Origin: Lates calcarifer
Taxonomy: Eukaryota > Chordata > Actinopteri > Centropomidae
Assembly: GCF_001640805.2 (NCBI RefSeq)
Contig: NC_066843.1
Coordinates: 252,623 to 316,622 of the forward strand
Direction: 5' to 3'
Length of the DNA stretch: 64,000 nt
Under the pieces are notes generated by a model. It was given only the letters and a program-made list of their open reading frames with translations, was not told the DNA's origin and made no database searches. A program made the translations under genes and the position numbers. Of the stretch, positions 1 through 22,928 are shown one piece after another. The first letter of the stretch is position 1, and each line of letters begins with the position of its first letter.

Positions 1-1014
1 GATTCAGGAGGAGGTGGAGACGCCTCGAGGGCTCAGCCCGGGGTTTCACTGATGTCAGCAGGTTCATTACTTCACCTCTGAACCTGACTGATGCAGTTTA
101 TTATAACACAAATAACCATCAGAAATATACGATGTTAGAGGCTAAGACGAGTCTGTAGATGAAGACATTAAACCAAATATAAAAGCAGGAGTTCAAAAGG
201 TTGAAGGAGCAGAAAACTCCAGGTCCCAACCATCAGCTAACTTTACTAATATCAGATAACAGGACACACCTCTGTGACCCTCGACCTTTAAACAGACGGA
301 ATCAGAGCTCAGGTGAACTTATCATCACGTGATTGTCGTCTGTCGTTTCATTTGTTCTGCATGCTGATGTTTTCTGTTCTGTCGTTGCATGCCTGATGAT
401 GATTATTTTTTCTGTTTCTGTTTCTTTTCCATCCTTTTACTCGTTCCTTTCTTTGTCTTTGTTCTCGTCCTTATCCCTCTGATTCTCCCCCTTTTTCTAC
501 CTTTAGTTTTTCCTCCCTCCATCCCTCCCTTTATCTCATGTTGTCTGTTGCATGCCGCCTGTGACGTCTCTCCTCCTCATGGTTGAAGTGTTTAACCTGC
601 ATGAAGTGAAGTAAACCTCCGAGGATTCGAGGAGGTTAACCACTGAGGACATGTGAGTGACGTCTGTCTGTCTCTTCTCTGCTGTAAACACTGATGAAAT
701 GTGACGCAAATATGAAACAAGTGGTCAGGACAAAGTCTGAAATAAGATTATTTTTCATGTGACGACGACTGAGACGATACGACGACAGAGGGAATCAAGG
801 AAAAGGAGAGAAACTGTTGTCGAGATAAAATGAGATTTAACTTCAGTCCAGATGCAGTGAAATGTCCTGAAATTAGATAAGAGAGGAGGTTAGAAGAGAT
901 GTAGATGAAATGAAGCTCGGTGAAAAGAAAAATAAACCTCACCTCGTAATTAATAGATCTGTAAAGAGATGATGTGAGATAATAAGTATAAGTATTTGGT
1001 ATTTATTACCAGTC

Positions 1015-1135
1015 TATATGTCTTGCTCTACATATCACTACCAGACTCCATTGACAAAAACAGGGATTTTACTGGGAGCTGCTGGAATACCACTGCCTCC
1101 ATCTGTTAGTGTGTTTGGTGATATATAGAGATGTT
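1015..1135. mobile_element. Palindromic MITE family 1, internally deleted copy
   Basis: Left arm (CACTACCAGACTCCATTGAC ... CCATCTGTTAGTGTGT) runs directly into GGTGATATATAGAGATGTTT; the core and most of the second arm are missing. Confidence 0.5.
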
Positions 1136-2004
1136 TGTGGTTAAACTAAAAGGATCTTCCTCTTTAATCAAAAGCTCTGTCTCTGTAGAAATCCTATCAT
1201 CATGTTGTCAGACACTAAATAAAAAGGTATTTATTCATTTCACACACATGTATATTAAAACATACATTTTCCTTCAAGATGGTATTTTCTGTCTGTTTGA
1301 AATCAGGTTTTAGTTCTGACAAGATTTGTTCAATACTCCAGCAATGACAAAAAACTGATAAATAAAATCAGACTGAACTGAGACGAGATAATTCACTCCA
1401 CCCTGATAAAAACCCCGAGGAAAGTAGAAGAGGATCTCTGTCGTGTATGAACTTCACTTCACGTTAATCCGAGTCGACATTCGGACTCTTCTTCTTCCTT
1501 CTGGTGAGGACATGTCGCTTTCTTTCTTCTTCTCCTCCTCAGTTCTGCGTCCGCTCGCTCTCAGCTGCCGACAGACCATCATACAAAATGCATCCCGGTG
1601 TTTCTGCCTGAATAATGCATGATGGGAGTTGTAGTGAGAGGGGGAGGAGTACAGCTGTAGTTCTGCTCCTAAACCACAACCATTCATAAGGGCTCTTACT
1701 CCTCCTTTCATCATCGCTTCATTTCTCTCCAACATCAACAAAAAAACTGATAAAACAACGAATGACAAGAAATTAAAATCTTTAAATGTCGACTCCTGAT
1801 CCGTCGTCTCTGAATATTTACATCAGTTAATATCAGAATTTATCAGTGAAGATGTTCCACCAATCAAATCAAAGACTCCGGCTGCTGCTCAGCTTAAACT
1901 GTAGCTTAGCGACAACGTGTCGGAGAAATGTCGGAAATTCTCAAATAAAAGCTAGTGTCTGAAATAAAGGGCCTCAGGCAGCACCCTGTACTCATGAGAC
2001 TCTC

Positions 2005-2130
2005 CTCCTGTAAAAAAACAACCCGCAGGTCGTCTGTGCAGCAGGTGATTACGATTCACAGGTGCATTTTATTGTCAGGCGCCCTCTAGTGGCTGAAGTG
2101 ATAATGTCAGGAGCAGTGAAGGAGGTCAGG
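2005..2130. repeat. Dispersed repeat shared with 23565-23700
   Basis: GTCGTCTGTGCAGCAGGTGA here and GTCGTCTGTGCAGCAGATTA near 23587. Both are followed by an ACCTCTAGTGG/GCCCTCTAGTGG motif at a similar distance. Family not identified. Confidence 0.4.
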
Positions 2131-3679
2131 TGAAGAAGATCCTCTAATTATTAATTCTTATACAATGAAAACATTATTAATTCATGTCACGTAACAGTGA
2201 CACCTGGTGGGCGGAGTAAAATAGCGGTTATATAGAAACATACCAGCATCTCTGCAGCGCCATTTTGTTCAAATCACACCTAAAAAGGTTATCTAAAAAC
2301 ACGTAGAAAACTAATATTAACAGTGGACAAGATGCACCAAGGTTACAACATAAATGGCTCGATTTCAAAATAAAACAATAAAAATAGCACAGCTGCATTT
2401 TCCCACACAACTTACCCTCAGTAACACCGACAGCACCGTGAGAGGAAAATGAGCAATGAAAACTCAGGAGGTACAGAAAAGGCAAAGTGTCACACTGTCG
2501 TTTCCACAGGATAAATAAATAAAAAATAATAACTCATTGAGATAAAGTTTCATAAATATAAATTGGGTGATAATTAATAACGTGCATTTTTAACTGCATT
2601 ACAAAAACATACTGGAGCCACTCTTTTTTGTTTTAAACTCAGATTTTATTAAACGACTTCCTGCCTCTTCCTGTTACATGTTCTATAAATAAACTACAGT
2701 GGAAAACACAGATATCAGTGTTATTTTTAATTCCCTATCATGACGGAGCGTTAGCAGCACATGCTAATAAACCCCCAGTGAGCAGGGCAGAGAGGAGGAT
2801 GGAGGCGGTCAGACGGAGAGAACAGGGTGAGTCAGAGGCAGGAAAGGCTGAATGGCACTGCAGCACTCGTAAATCTGACTGCACTGCTGCAGCTAACACA
2901 CACACATTACAACACACACGTTGTCCCCCTCCTCCAACATGGCTGACATGATGTGATGTTACTGCTCCTGCACACACATCACCCAACACCGACCTCACAT
3001 CATCATCATCCTCTTCTTCTTCGTCCCTAAAAATCATGCCATCCGCCTCTGATTTGTTCTTTCTCTTTGTCTGAGCCTCGGTTCTCAGGGTGGTGTCCGG
3101 TTCTCGCCCCGGGAGGAATCAGCATCCACTTTTCTTTCTGCTTGGTTTGACGCTGCACTGTCTGAAAACCATCTATTCTCTTTTGAAATTTAATTTCTTC
3201 TACTAGTTGAAGTGTTGGTTGAACTATCTGCTCGTTCTGCTTTTTGTTTTGTGAAGACTGAAGTCATTTGATGAAACTGCTTTATTACGAGTTATTAGTA
3301 GCAGCAATAATGTATCATGTATCAGTAAATATATACAATTTTCCAGTTATTTAATTTTCCCATTTTAAAGAAACTTCAAAAAAAAAAAAAAAAAAACCTC
3401 AAGAACTGTGAAGAAAACGTTCAGACATTTTTGCTTGTGTCTGATTTAATAATGTCACATGTTGGAACTATTTCTTGTTGAACCACAGTGTATCCATCCG
3501 CACTGAACGAAAACTTTGACTGAACCCACCACACTCACATTAAGTTACTGAACAGATGATTATCACATAAAAAACACTGTAGTATTAATTTAAGTTGTTT
3601 CTGTCCTCTTAGGGCCTCCGTAGTTCCTGGATGCTGCACACTCAGCAGCATCTAATAAACCGAGTCACTTTGGTGTTAA

Positions 3680-12736
<9,057 letters not shown>

Positions 12737-12961
12737 GACGCTCCGTCACCTGCCGCCGTGACGACCGACACCGACCGACCGTCTGACCGACAGCCAGCAG
12801 AGAAAAAGAAACACCAATGACGACAACAACACAAAAACTTGAAACACAAATGCAAGACAGATAACCAATCAGCTAGGAAGAGATAACAGTCCAATCACAG
12901 ATAAGAGGAAACACCACGGGGTTGGGTGGGGTTCAAAAAACAAAGACAAAAAAAAACACAC

Positions 12962-12967
12962 AATAAA
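12962..12967 (+). terminator. stx1b: Proximal poly(A) signal, candidate
   Basis: AATAAA 226 bases after the stx1b stop, after a run of CAAAGACAAAAAAAAACAC-type sequence. It would give a short 3' UTR isoform. No strong downstream GT-rich element was checked. Confidence 0.35.
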
Positions 12968-13364
12968 ATCGCCATCACATTATAGCTGACTTAAATACAT
13001 AACATATTCAAAAAGAGGGTACAAATAGACCTACTATTTATTACAGATGTACATGTAAATGTATTGAACATATGAAGCAACACATGGGTTAGCTACCTGT
13101 AAAAAAATTATGGCCTATAATATATTTACTTGTTTGTTTGTTTTGCCTTTTTTCTTATTTTTTAACAGTTTCTTTCATTTTTCGAGAGTCTCCAAGGACA
13201 GTGATGGTGACTGCTGCTGGGTAGGAGTTCTGCAGGACACACATTCCAGAGCCAACCTTCATTTATTCCATAATTTCTTAACATTTATTTGCTAATAGAC
13301 ATTCTGAAACTGAGAATGTTTCAGAACACCACAGAACACGTCCTAAACTAGTGAAGGCTCTGTC

Positions 13365-13453
13365 AGAACGTTCCAGAGTTCTAGAACTCCTCGCTGCATT
13401 CTGGAGCAGAGTGAAGTTCCGGAATGCTCTGTGACTCTGGAACGTTCCGGAAT
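13365..13453. promoter_or_regulatory. Cluster of heat-shock-element-like sites
   Basis: 13439-13453 reads GGAAC-GTTCC-GGAAT, a perfect three-unit heat shock element (nGAAn-nTTCn-nGAAn). 13365-13374 reads AGAAC-GTTCC and 13378-13387 reads GTTCT-AGAAC, both two-unit elements. The segment GTTCCGGAATGCT occurs twice about 27 bases apart. The sites are seen directly; function is inference, since they lie downstream of the stx1b stop rather than at a known promoter. Confidence 0.4.
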
Positions 13454-13559
13454 GCTGTCTCGCCGGACGAGCACCCTCTGGCTTTGGTAGAACCAACTTT
13501 GTCCCTTTGTTTCTGGGAGGGAGGGACCGACCTCGCTGTTGGCTCAGCCACCTCTTTAG

Positions 13560-14375
13560 AATATCCCTCATTGGTCTCTCACTCCTGTCATTCACCTCAG
13601 TCAGCCTATTAAATTAGCTTAGACCGGCAAACCCCTACCTGCCACACACCTAAACCGAAAAGGAAAGAGCGTGACTCGCCGCCTGCTGAGGTGTTTTCAC
13701 AACCAGACCACTGATTGGGAAAACACCTTGTGGTGGTGGTGGTGGGGGGGTATGTGTCTTTGCAACGTGGCAGGTTTCCACGACAACAGCCTCCCCTTCT
13801 AGTCACAGATATCCAACCAAAGAGCAGGGGGAGGGAGGGCCTCTGGTTTTCCTGCTGAATTCAATTGGCCAGCGGTAGAAAATGTGACGTTTGACTGACA
13901 GGTGAACGGTGGGAAAGAACAGGAGGTAGGACGTTTTAAAGGCGGGTGGGAGGAGACGGACAGTCAATCTATGCAGTTTAGATAAGAGGAAGACGACTTG
14001 TCCCGCCTCCCTCACCTGAGATAGCCAATGAGGATCGGGGAGTTAACGTTACCGCACACACCGATCGCTGTAAAAATATCGTCGTCACGGCCGGGTGTCA
14101 TCTCCAAGCTGTCACGACTGTTCTTCCAGAAGATTCTAAAAAATGAAGAGAACACATTAAAAAGTAAAGAAGAAACATAAAGTGAATTATAACACGATAA
14201 AACTTACAAACAAGCCAGATAAAGAACCCAGAAGAAGCTGGCGTGCCCTGGTTACCTGAGTGTCGCGGTAATATTGTTGCTTTTTTCCGTTTTTTAAAGG
14301 GAAACGTTTGTTGCTTCGTTGTTCCGTGGTGCTGCTGTTTTAGTGCGTGCGTGACGTGTCCCGTGACGTATCGGC
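13560..14375. promoter_or_regulatory. CpG/CCAAT/CRE-like block, promoter-like
   Basis: Within 800 bases: CCAAT boxes in either orientation at 13570-13574, 13714-13718, 13864-13868 and 14025-14029; two TGACGT half-sites at 14352-14357 and 14364-14369; and a CpG-dense stretch around 14035-14110. These are features of vertebrate promoters, but the block sits inside the presumed stx1b 3' UTR. No open reading frame with family features follows it on either strand. It could drive a noncoding transcript or be chance composition. Confidence 0.3.
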
Positions 14376-17300
14376 CTCATCATTTAGCAGTTACTGTTTA
14401 GTCCGTATGGTTTGATGCATTTGCCTGTTTCCTCCCTGCATCCTTCTTTTCTGCCTGAGTTTGTGTGTGTGTGTGTGTGTGTGTGATATTTAATTCACAC
14501 CATTTGAATGCCTGAGTTAACACAGGTGCTACTGAACAGGAGAGGCTTTTCCTATTGGTGGATTTCCTCAGTGGAAGGTGGAACATGTGACACACACACA
14601 TTCACATACTTTCACAACATAGCACATGCATGAACACCTCATGTACACATTTAATGTTTCACACAGACACACTTTGAAATTCTCCCCTTAACACACACAC
14701 TTTAACTTCCCTGTGTTACACATCATGCCAATGCTAGTGTTAGACTGTGTTGCTTAGCATGCCGTAGTGTTAGCTTGTGTTACGTGTAGATGGTGTAGAA
14801 GCTGCTTGTTGGAGACTGACTGCAGGTTTCTGGTCTTTTTTTAAAGTTAAAGACACTTTCCATGTGTCCAGACCAGTGTTGGGGAAAGAATGAGGAAGTA
14901 AGACGAGCTACGTTCATTCTTGACCTTGGACATAGTCAAATGACTAAACACAATCTTAATATAAAGTTCACTTACTAGCTTTTTTCCAAAGTGTTTGACT
15001 GCATCTCATGGTCTTTGCAAATTCAATCTTCTGACAGTTATGGAGAAGGCTAGAAAACTAGCTGCTAGCTAGTAAAATTATTTTTGTTAAACTAGTTAAA
15101 TTTCAACAGCAGTGAAGCATTTAGACACTCTGCAAACATGTAGCAATATACAGAGAATAAATAACACCCAATCTGTCATTTTAAAATGTATTTACTGTAC
15201 ATCAGATTGTTAGAATTAGCAGTTAGCAGTATGTTTGCACAAGAAGACAGGAGTACTTCTTTTTACATAAATGAAGATAATTATAACTTAGTAAAAAAGA
15301 TGAAATTATGATGAAGTTATGACAGTAATCTGAGTAATGTGTTAACCTCAACACTGCTCCAGATTGGGACAACACATCATGTATGTTACATTTCAACACA
15401 TATATATGTTGTAAAAGCATGTTTTGTTTCTTTGCTGATGATGTGATCTGTGTTGAGAAGTAATACAAACGTGTGCATTGTCCCAAACTGGACACTGGGT
15501 GTGTTGAAAACTACTACACAGTATTGTGACTCTGGCTTTAGTCAGAGGAGTTTTAAGGAGGAAGGTTCGTCTGTGTTCAGGCTCTGTGATACGGAGGTTT
15601 GTTGACTTCTGTTGAGGCCTATGCTGGACAATCCTGCACCGTCACACCACAGTCACTGTCAGGGTAACAACAACAACCACAAATACCACCTTAAACTCCA
15701 CAAAGTCTACACTACACTCAAAGCAATAAAGTCAGTTTGTTAAAGTTCTGTTTCATTTGACAGACAAAGTGTTAGCTAGCTAGCTCACTGTGTCTGGATT
15801 CTGACCCAAGTTTAGAAGCTGGAAAGTTGTGATGTTGACAGAGTTGTTTTGTAAATAAAAAAAGGTCCTTACATTCATTTTCTGTGACAGTTGGAGCGTT
15901 TAAGCCTTCGGTGGACATAAAACTCTCCAAACAACTGTGTCAGAAAATACCTGGTTCACTTAACAACTCGTTCTGGAAGGCTGCGCTCTGACAGGAAGTT
16001 AGCATGATGTGGTGTTTGATGAGTATTGTTAGCCACAATATGACAAATAATACTTAAGTCACGCTAGCTGCTTTGTCATGGCTAACAATACTTCTGGCTG
16101 CCAGGGCAACATGTAGACTTGAGGAAATAGTTGTTGCTTTGTTGAATGTGTCGTGTTTTCTTGGGAGTCTTAGTTTATAGCACCGTTACCTGTAACGACT
16201 GTGACGCTTTGTAACCACTAGATGAAAAAATGGGGATTTTTAGCTTCAGGTTTGGAAGAGAGTGGAGGTAGGAGTTTTTATTTTAATCTTTGACTTCCCA
16301 AAACCAAAACTTAACTTCTTTGTTCACCAAAGCTTCGCAAACAGCCCCAAACCCTCCAAGCAGCAAAGTCCAATAGATGTTTGTTCTGATGAATTGTCAG
16401 TAGATTTAGAATAATTTAGCACTTTTCTCTGCTGTTGTGTTGTCAGTGTTCATGGCTACATTCTGTCTTTGAGTGGTTTCTAAATGGTTTTGCCATTTTT
16501 CGACGGTAGTAAAAACACTGAATCGCTCCACAAAAGGATTAAATATCAAATAATGTTCCCCCCTGTAAATCAAACCCAAAGTATGTTTGTTTTTACTTAC
16601 TACATTTCCCAGGTGTCTTTAGTTAGAGTTCTGCTTCATTTTGGAAATTTCAGATGAATTCAGGAAACTAAATTGACGTACCTGTTGTTGGTTTTTAAAT
16701 TCATTTTATCTCCTCCAATCACAGTGCTTCATCCGTCACCTGCCAGTTGCATCATAAAGTCAGTCCCCCCCCGTGAAGTCAATAGTTTAATTCAGTTGCT
16801 CATTCTCGATGGTCGATGGTTGTCAAGGTGACGTCACTTTCGTTCCGGTAGTCTTGCGATGGTCAGGCGGTGGTGATTGCAATGTGAGGATGCCGTTGTA
16901 GCACCAGCCAACTTGTTAACACTGACGTTTCTTTTTCCGTATGTGCATGTGTACTGTAAAGTTCCTGTTCCTGTGTGGCAGCCATCCATCAGGCCTCGCC
17001 TCCATCCTCATCCTGGGAAAGTAAACACGGACAAACATTGCGAAAATCATAAAAGCATTAAGGTTGTGGTTAATGAAACAACTCAGTGAAGGTTCGGAAG
17101 TTTGTCCAAGTATTCGGTCCCTGTCCTTTTGTCTTTCCTCTTCCCATTTGTGTTGTAGTTGTTTGATTGTACAAAAAGATGACGTTCCCCAGTAGACCCC
17201 ACCCATCCCGTTGTGTGTAATAATGATAACAATAATAATAATAATAATAATAAAAAAAGGCATGCAAAGCGTTGTGGAGTTTGCATGATGGTGTTTTTGT

Positions 17301-20273
17301 ACCCCAGCCCCAACCTGCCCTCCATATCGAGCACTTTACCGCTCATCAGACCTGTCTTTGGTTAGCATGTTAGCTAACTACTCATTCTTACTTCATTTTT
17401 TGAGTTAATCACGTGTTGGCGTTACTTGTTAACATGTGATTTGTTTGTAACATAATGTGGAACAGTAACTGGATTTTTGAAGTGTTTTGTTCAAGGAGGG
17501 AGTTTATATTTAAATGTGAAAGGCAAAATTTTCAAATATGCTACCGTCGACTTCAGCCATACTGCCCCCCCACCCCGCAAAAAAAAAACCTGATGTTGAC
17601 CTCCAATCCTCTTGCTAGGTCACACACCAACATTATCAACTGATCTCTGTGCTTATTTGCTTCCGTGGTTGCATTTGTGTTTGTGTTTTTGAGGAGGAAT
17701 TGTTCCTACCAATGTTAGTTGTTGTCTGAAAACCTCGACCTGTGGGTTTAACCTCCACCCGGCCTTGTGTGTGTGCAGCATGCCTCCCTTCCTCTTCAGT
17801 GAAACAAGATTGGTGCATAAATGCGCGAATGTGTGTATGTTTGTGTTTGTGTTTTTGTGGCGGAGCAGCACGAGTTTGTTTCAATGTGCAAAGCATCTGA
17901 TCGCAGGTCCACGGGTTGCAGCTGTTTGACAATTTCCACTTATTTTTTTTTGAGATACAAGAGATCAGACATATTTATGAACGCCATGATCACTGTTATT
18001 GTTATTATATTAATTAAAATTCAAACCAAAGCGTTTTTGCCCTCCCCTCATGTGTTCTCAAAATGTTCGCCGCTTATATCAAAGAGCACAACGCAAGTCA
18101 AGTTTACACTGAGATGTTCGTCACAAATGGTTAAAAATATATATACTAAAAAAACACCAGATGCTACGGTAACTATAAAAACAAAAGCCCAGCCCCCCTG
18201 CCCACCACCAGCCCTCACTGCATGTTGGTCTGTCCACCAATCAAACCGACAAACCTTTCCGATAGTTATCTTACTCCACAATGACGATGTCTGCCTCCAC
18301 CCCCCCATCCCCCTTTCCCTTTCCTCTCCACTTGTAGATGTTAGTTTGTGGTCTGATTAGTGGATAAATATGACACATAATCATCTGTGAAAAAAATTAG
18401 CATATGTACACTTCTCCTCCACTTGAGGCATATACGGAGACAATGGTGGTGCTTTCTTATTCTATTTATGAATTGCTGTTATTCTTGTTATTTTGGTGTC
18501 ATTATTTTGTGTACAGCTTGTTTACCAGTCTGTGTTCACACCTCGGGATCAATGCTTGTCTGCAGGTTTGAAGGTTTAGCTAGCTAGTCAGTCCCAAAGG
18601 ATCTCGTTTCATGGCTGACGGATCAAAGCCAAACCAACCAAAGCCTCTTCTCTTTGCATCTCCTCTCCACAGTCCCAAACTGTTCACAAATCACAATAAC
18701 TTTCACAAAAATAACAGGTCATGTCAGGTAAATTACGACAAAGCAGTGCTAGCTAACGGTGCCTTGTCATAATTCTCCTCATTGTGATCACCGTGACTGT
18801 AATGTCACTGCTCAGTTCTTTTCAGGTGTTTGACTCTTTAGCTCTACTGCTTTCTGAAAGCACAACTATATGATTGACAAAAAACTATTACTCTTGCAAA
18901 ACTTATGCTTACACTAGCATTAATGTTTATTTAACTCTCCAAACTTCAGACCTTGTTGCAAGCAAGCTAACATTAGTAAGCTTCCATTAGGGTTTGATTA
19001 TCAGATGTAATTTTCGGTTTCAGTTTGTTTTTTCACATCATTTGGACTCCAATCACTTCAGCTGTTTTCCATGAGGGGCATTATTTTGCACTAACCAATC
19101 ACTATCAAGTTACATATCTGTCCTGAACAGTTAGTTAATGTGTTGATTTTAGAGTTGTTGTTGCTGTAAGGTCTGAAAAATGACCTGCGCGGCTGCATGT
19201 GACGCCATTAATTGTGTAATAAATTAGAGATGTTGGGTATTTTAATTATATAATTGTGTTTCCAAATTACTGTTGAGCATATGCAATAGAGATATTGTAT
19301 CTTGAACTTGAGAAGAAATTGAGGAGTGACAAACCATCATCGCCCAGTAGTGAGCTAGCTAGCTCCGATAAACCTACAGCGAGCATTTCCCAGTGTGTGA
19401 GAAAGGACTGCAGCCTTGTCAACTAAAGTCACATATATAGGCAAGAAAATATATATAAATCTTACACCAACATACTGCATTTCTCTAACTGTATGTATGT
19501 GGCTCCGTAGCCATCGCTTCTATTGGCTGTGTACAGTTTCTGTCAGAGCGGGGGATGGAAAGCAGGAAAAAATCATCTGGAGAGAGTTTGGGTGCGACAC
19601 CAAGACTCCAAAGATTGACTTACCTTTAGCCGTTAGCTATTAGCCTGTGTGTGGAAGTAACTCGCCGTGTTGTTTCACACACGTATTAAAAATTGACTCC
19701 TTTAGTTTTTGGTCACTTTTAACATGCTAAACGTGAGTGGACACAACGCGCTCTGCAGTTATTTCTGCAAGTTAATTTTTCAGTGTGAACCAGCAGCGCA
19801 GCATCTGCAGACCGGGGTGTCTGTCTTCCAAGTTTGTACTCAACAGACACCGAGTTCAAAGACTGTGAGGATTCGAGTTAGTCGTGCTTTTTTGTTCCTC
19901 CGTTGTCGGACAATTAAGCTCTTCTCTACGATGATTTTTGTCTTCCTGAAACAATTTTCAAAAACCAAAACCTGTTCAGTGCCCTGCTCTGGATGATGAT
20001 AAAATGAAGACGTTTGTTTTGTCGTGGCTTCGATCTGCTCTCGGCAGCAGGAGCAGCTGCGGCTTGATATTTAATTCTTGTTTCTTGAAGATGATTTATT
20101 TGAAGCTCCACCCATACGTCTTTCTGCTCTCTCATCATACGAGACAGTATTTGGTTTTATCAGTGTTTTTTTCCCCTAGCGGGAGGGGTGGGAGGGGTCA
20201 GGGGAGGGGCCATGAAGATAGGCCACGCCCACATGGTCTCTGCCATAGCAAGTAGGAAAGACACTTAAATAAC

Positions 20274-20295
20274 ATTGTTATTATCATTATTATTA

Positions 20296-20329
<34 letters not shown>

Positions 20330-20330
20330 G
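20274..20330 (+). repeat. ATT microsatellite
   Basis: Imperfect ATT repeats within the presumed stx1b 3' UTR. A smaller AAT run lies at 17219-17252. Confidence 0.8.
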
Positions 20331-22499
20331 ACCATAAATGACAAATAAAAATGCAGTAAAACATTTGCAAAAACCCAGAGGGAGAACGAACGGCTTCACA
20401 CAAAGTGATCAAACATAAAACTTTAAAAAAGGGAGGTCATGATGATTCTATAATAGCAATGATTTAAAGAAGTACAAAAGGAGTTATGTTATCATAAATA
20501 ATAGTAGTAATATTGAATATTGAATGCTCGCAATTTTGTCAAACTGAAACTGGATTCTTTGTGTTATGTAATTATTGTAAATAAGTTCAAAGAGAGAAAA
20601 AATGACTTGCATGTCTATGTATAAATCTACTGAGATATCTATTCCCGTCAAAGTTGACAAGTAGTTCGATCTCTGTCCTTTTTTGTCACCTTCGCTTCTC
20701 TCCCCTCAAATATTGCTCGTCCTCACCTCCACCCCTCAGCCCTCCCATCTCGACAGCCCTGTTTCTTCTTTTATTTGTGGCCGAGAGACAACAACAGAGA
20801 GAGAGAGAAACATAGCTTCCAGCGTCCTCATCCGCCATGTTCAGTTCAGACGCCGTGTTTACACCAGCCTGTCCGAAATCCTGTTTTCACACGTGTAGAA
20901 AGAAGAGGTACGACAGTGTTTTTAGTTGTCCAACGTGCATGCAGCGCTGTACCTTTTCTTTCGTCGCTCAGGTCTCCTTATGTCTGTCTAATAGACAAAT
21001 CCTGTTTGTTAAAGACAGAGATGAAAAGATCTTGTGTATCGGCGGGTACTCGACAACGTTTTTTTTGCCTTTGTGGTGTAAACACAGCCACAACCACACC
21101 TGCGTCCATCACCCCAGTTCCAGAGGCTCCACCCACTGGCTCCTCTGATGAAAGTGCTTCCCTCCATATTAGGAAAATTAACCCCGCCTCCAGGGCTTTA
21201 TAGGCCACACCCCCGATCACTCCGGAGGCCCTGTTAACGGTTTTCCGATCTCTCTCTCTCTCTTTGTTTGACTCTATGTCTCTCCGCCACACCTAGCCAG
21301 CCAAACTACACACCTAAAACTCAGACTCTTGTCCTGCCTGTTTTCCCCAGAGATTAGCCCACACCCTGTCCTGAAATGAAAAACAGTTAGTACCCACATC
21401 ATGAAAAGCTAACAGTTTGAACAGCTTCTACCCATCAATTGTGTCAGATTTCCTCTAAAAAGATGTGAAGATTATTGGATGAATATCATTTTGTTTTAAG
21501 CTGCTTTTAGAAGCTGAAAAAACAGATAAAAAACCTTTATCTGTAAAAACAGAAGATCTGATTTCTAACTAATATCGTCCATGGTTGTCATGTGAAAAAT
21601 CTGAGTCCTGTTTCCCTAAGGCGTCTTTAGGCAGATGTGATCTTAGTCCTATTGTATTTCAATAGGCTACGTTCATCAGGCTTTTGGAAAACAGGAGTAC
21701 AGACCGTCCTGTGTTTCTGCACCTGATGTACCTTAAAACGCCACGATCGTCGTCCTCCTACGTGGCTGTTTCTGTTGTTTAGTCCCTGGCAGGTTCCTGG
21801 AGGAGGTCTTGGTTTCAGTTTCTCAAAGGCATTGAAGCACAACAGATCCATTGAAGGTCAAACAAAAAGTTGGGTCTTGAGGTTTTTGTGACAAACTGAG
21901 TTACTTGTGGCTCTCTGGAAACAGTCTTGTGGTTCCGGTCAGACAGTCGGAAGTGGCTCAGGTTTGTTCTGAGGATATTTAATAAATTAAAGCAAATTTA
22001 GTTTGAACGCAGCTTCGATGGGTTTGAGGAACATGGTCCTCCCAGAGTCGCCACCACCTAATTTTGGGCCCGGTCTCTAGCCTCACACAGGCCTACCGTA
22101 ACAAAGCGTGCAATATACAGAGAAACAAGGGCTTTCTTTTTCATGCAGAGGCGTTCAGGCCCGGCCGACGAGCTCAGGCCTCCTGCAGGAACTACACTGA
22201 CAAAAATCACACGTTTTAGACAAAATTAAAAACCTTCTGCAGCTTCGCAGAGGAACGAACCCTCTGTTTTTAGGGAAGACGGACAAATAAAAGGTTGAAG
22301 CCATCTCGGGGGAAAATGGCAGGCGAGAGACGGAGACGTGAGGTTAGAAAAAACATTTTCCTAAAATTAAAAAGAAAAAACAATGAAACAAAAAGAGGAC
22401 AGGGCCATCGCTATTTAGATGCAACTTTGACCGGAAATGCAACTTGTGTCCCGTTTTTTTTGTGTGTGTGTATGTGTGCGTAGCGTAATGTAAAAGCGA

Positions 22500-22800
22500 T
22501 CTGTCCCCCCCCTCCCCTCCCTGCCCTCCCCCCTATTAAAAAAAACACCCTGCCCACCTCACCCCCCCAACCACCTTCCCTCCCTCCCCTCCAACCCTGT
22601 CTCCCCCTCCTCCCCCCTCTCTCGTACTGCTGTTGGCTGTTCTGTTTAGTTCATGTGACGTGCCAGTATTCCCCCTCCCCCTTCTTTACCCCATTTGCCT
22701 CCCCCCTTTCCCCCTCTCCCCACTCCACCCCCACCCTTCTTCCTCTCTCTTGCTCTCTCTCTCCCCCCTCCTCCTCTCCCCTCTCTCTCTCTCTTCATGG
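22500..22800 (+). promoter_or_regulatory. C/T-rich block near the distal stx1b UTR end
   Basis: Almost 300 bases of C-runs and CT repeats, ending about 65 bases before the first distal AATAAA. Poly-C and CU-rich 3' UTR segments are known binding sites for PCBP/hnRNP K and PTBP proteins in vertebrates. That this one is bound is inference. Confidence 0.4.
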
Positions 22801-22864
22801 ATCTTTAAGATGACAACTCTATGCAGATGCTGTCTTTTATAAGTGTGTCAAAATTTTAATTTAA

Positions 22865-22928
22865 AATAAAAACTTAAAAAAAACAAACCCTGACAGACAT
22901 ATTGAAATGATAACAAAAAATGAATAAA
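22865..22928 (+). terminator. stx1b: Distal poly(A) signals of stx1b
   Basis: AATAAA at 22865-22870 and again at 22923-22928. The second is followed by TTGTTCAGTGTACTCTTGTTGCC, a T/GT-rich context typical downstream of a cleavage site. After about 22950 the sequence changes to ordinary repeat-bearing intergenic DNA. Confidence 0.55.

Noticed and set aside
17821..18360. 179 aa ORF in the region after stx1b
   Set aside because: No domain, no splice logic, composition follows local sequence; probably a chance ORF in a 3' UTR or noncoding block.
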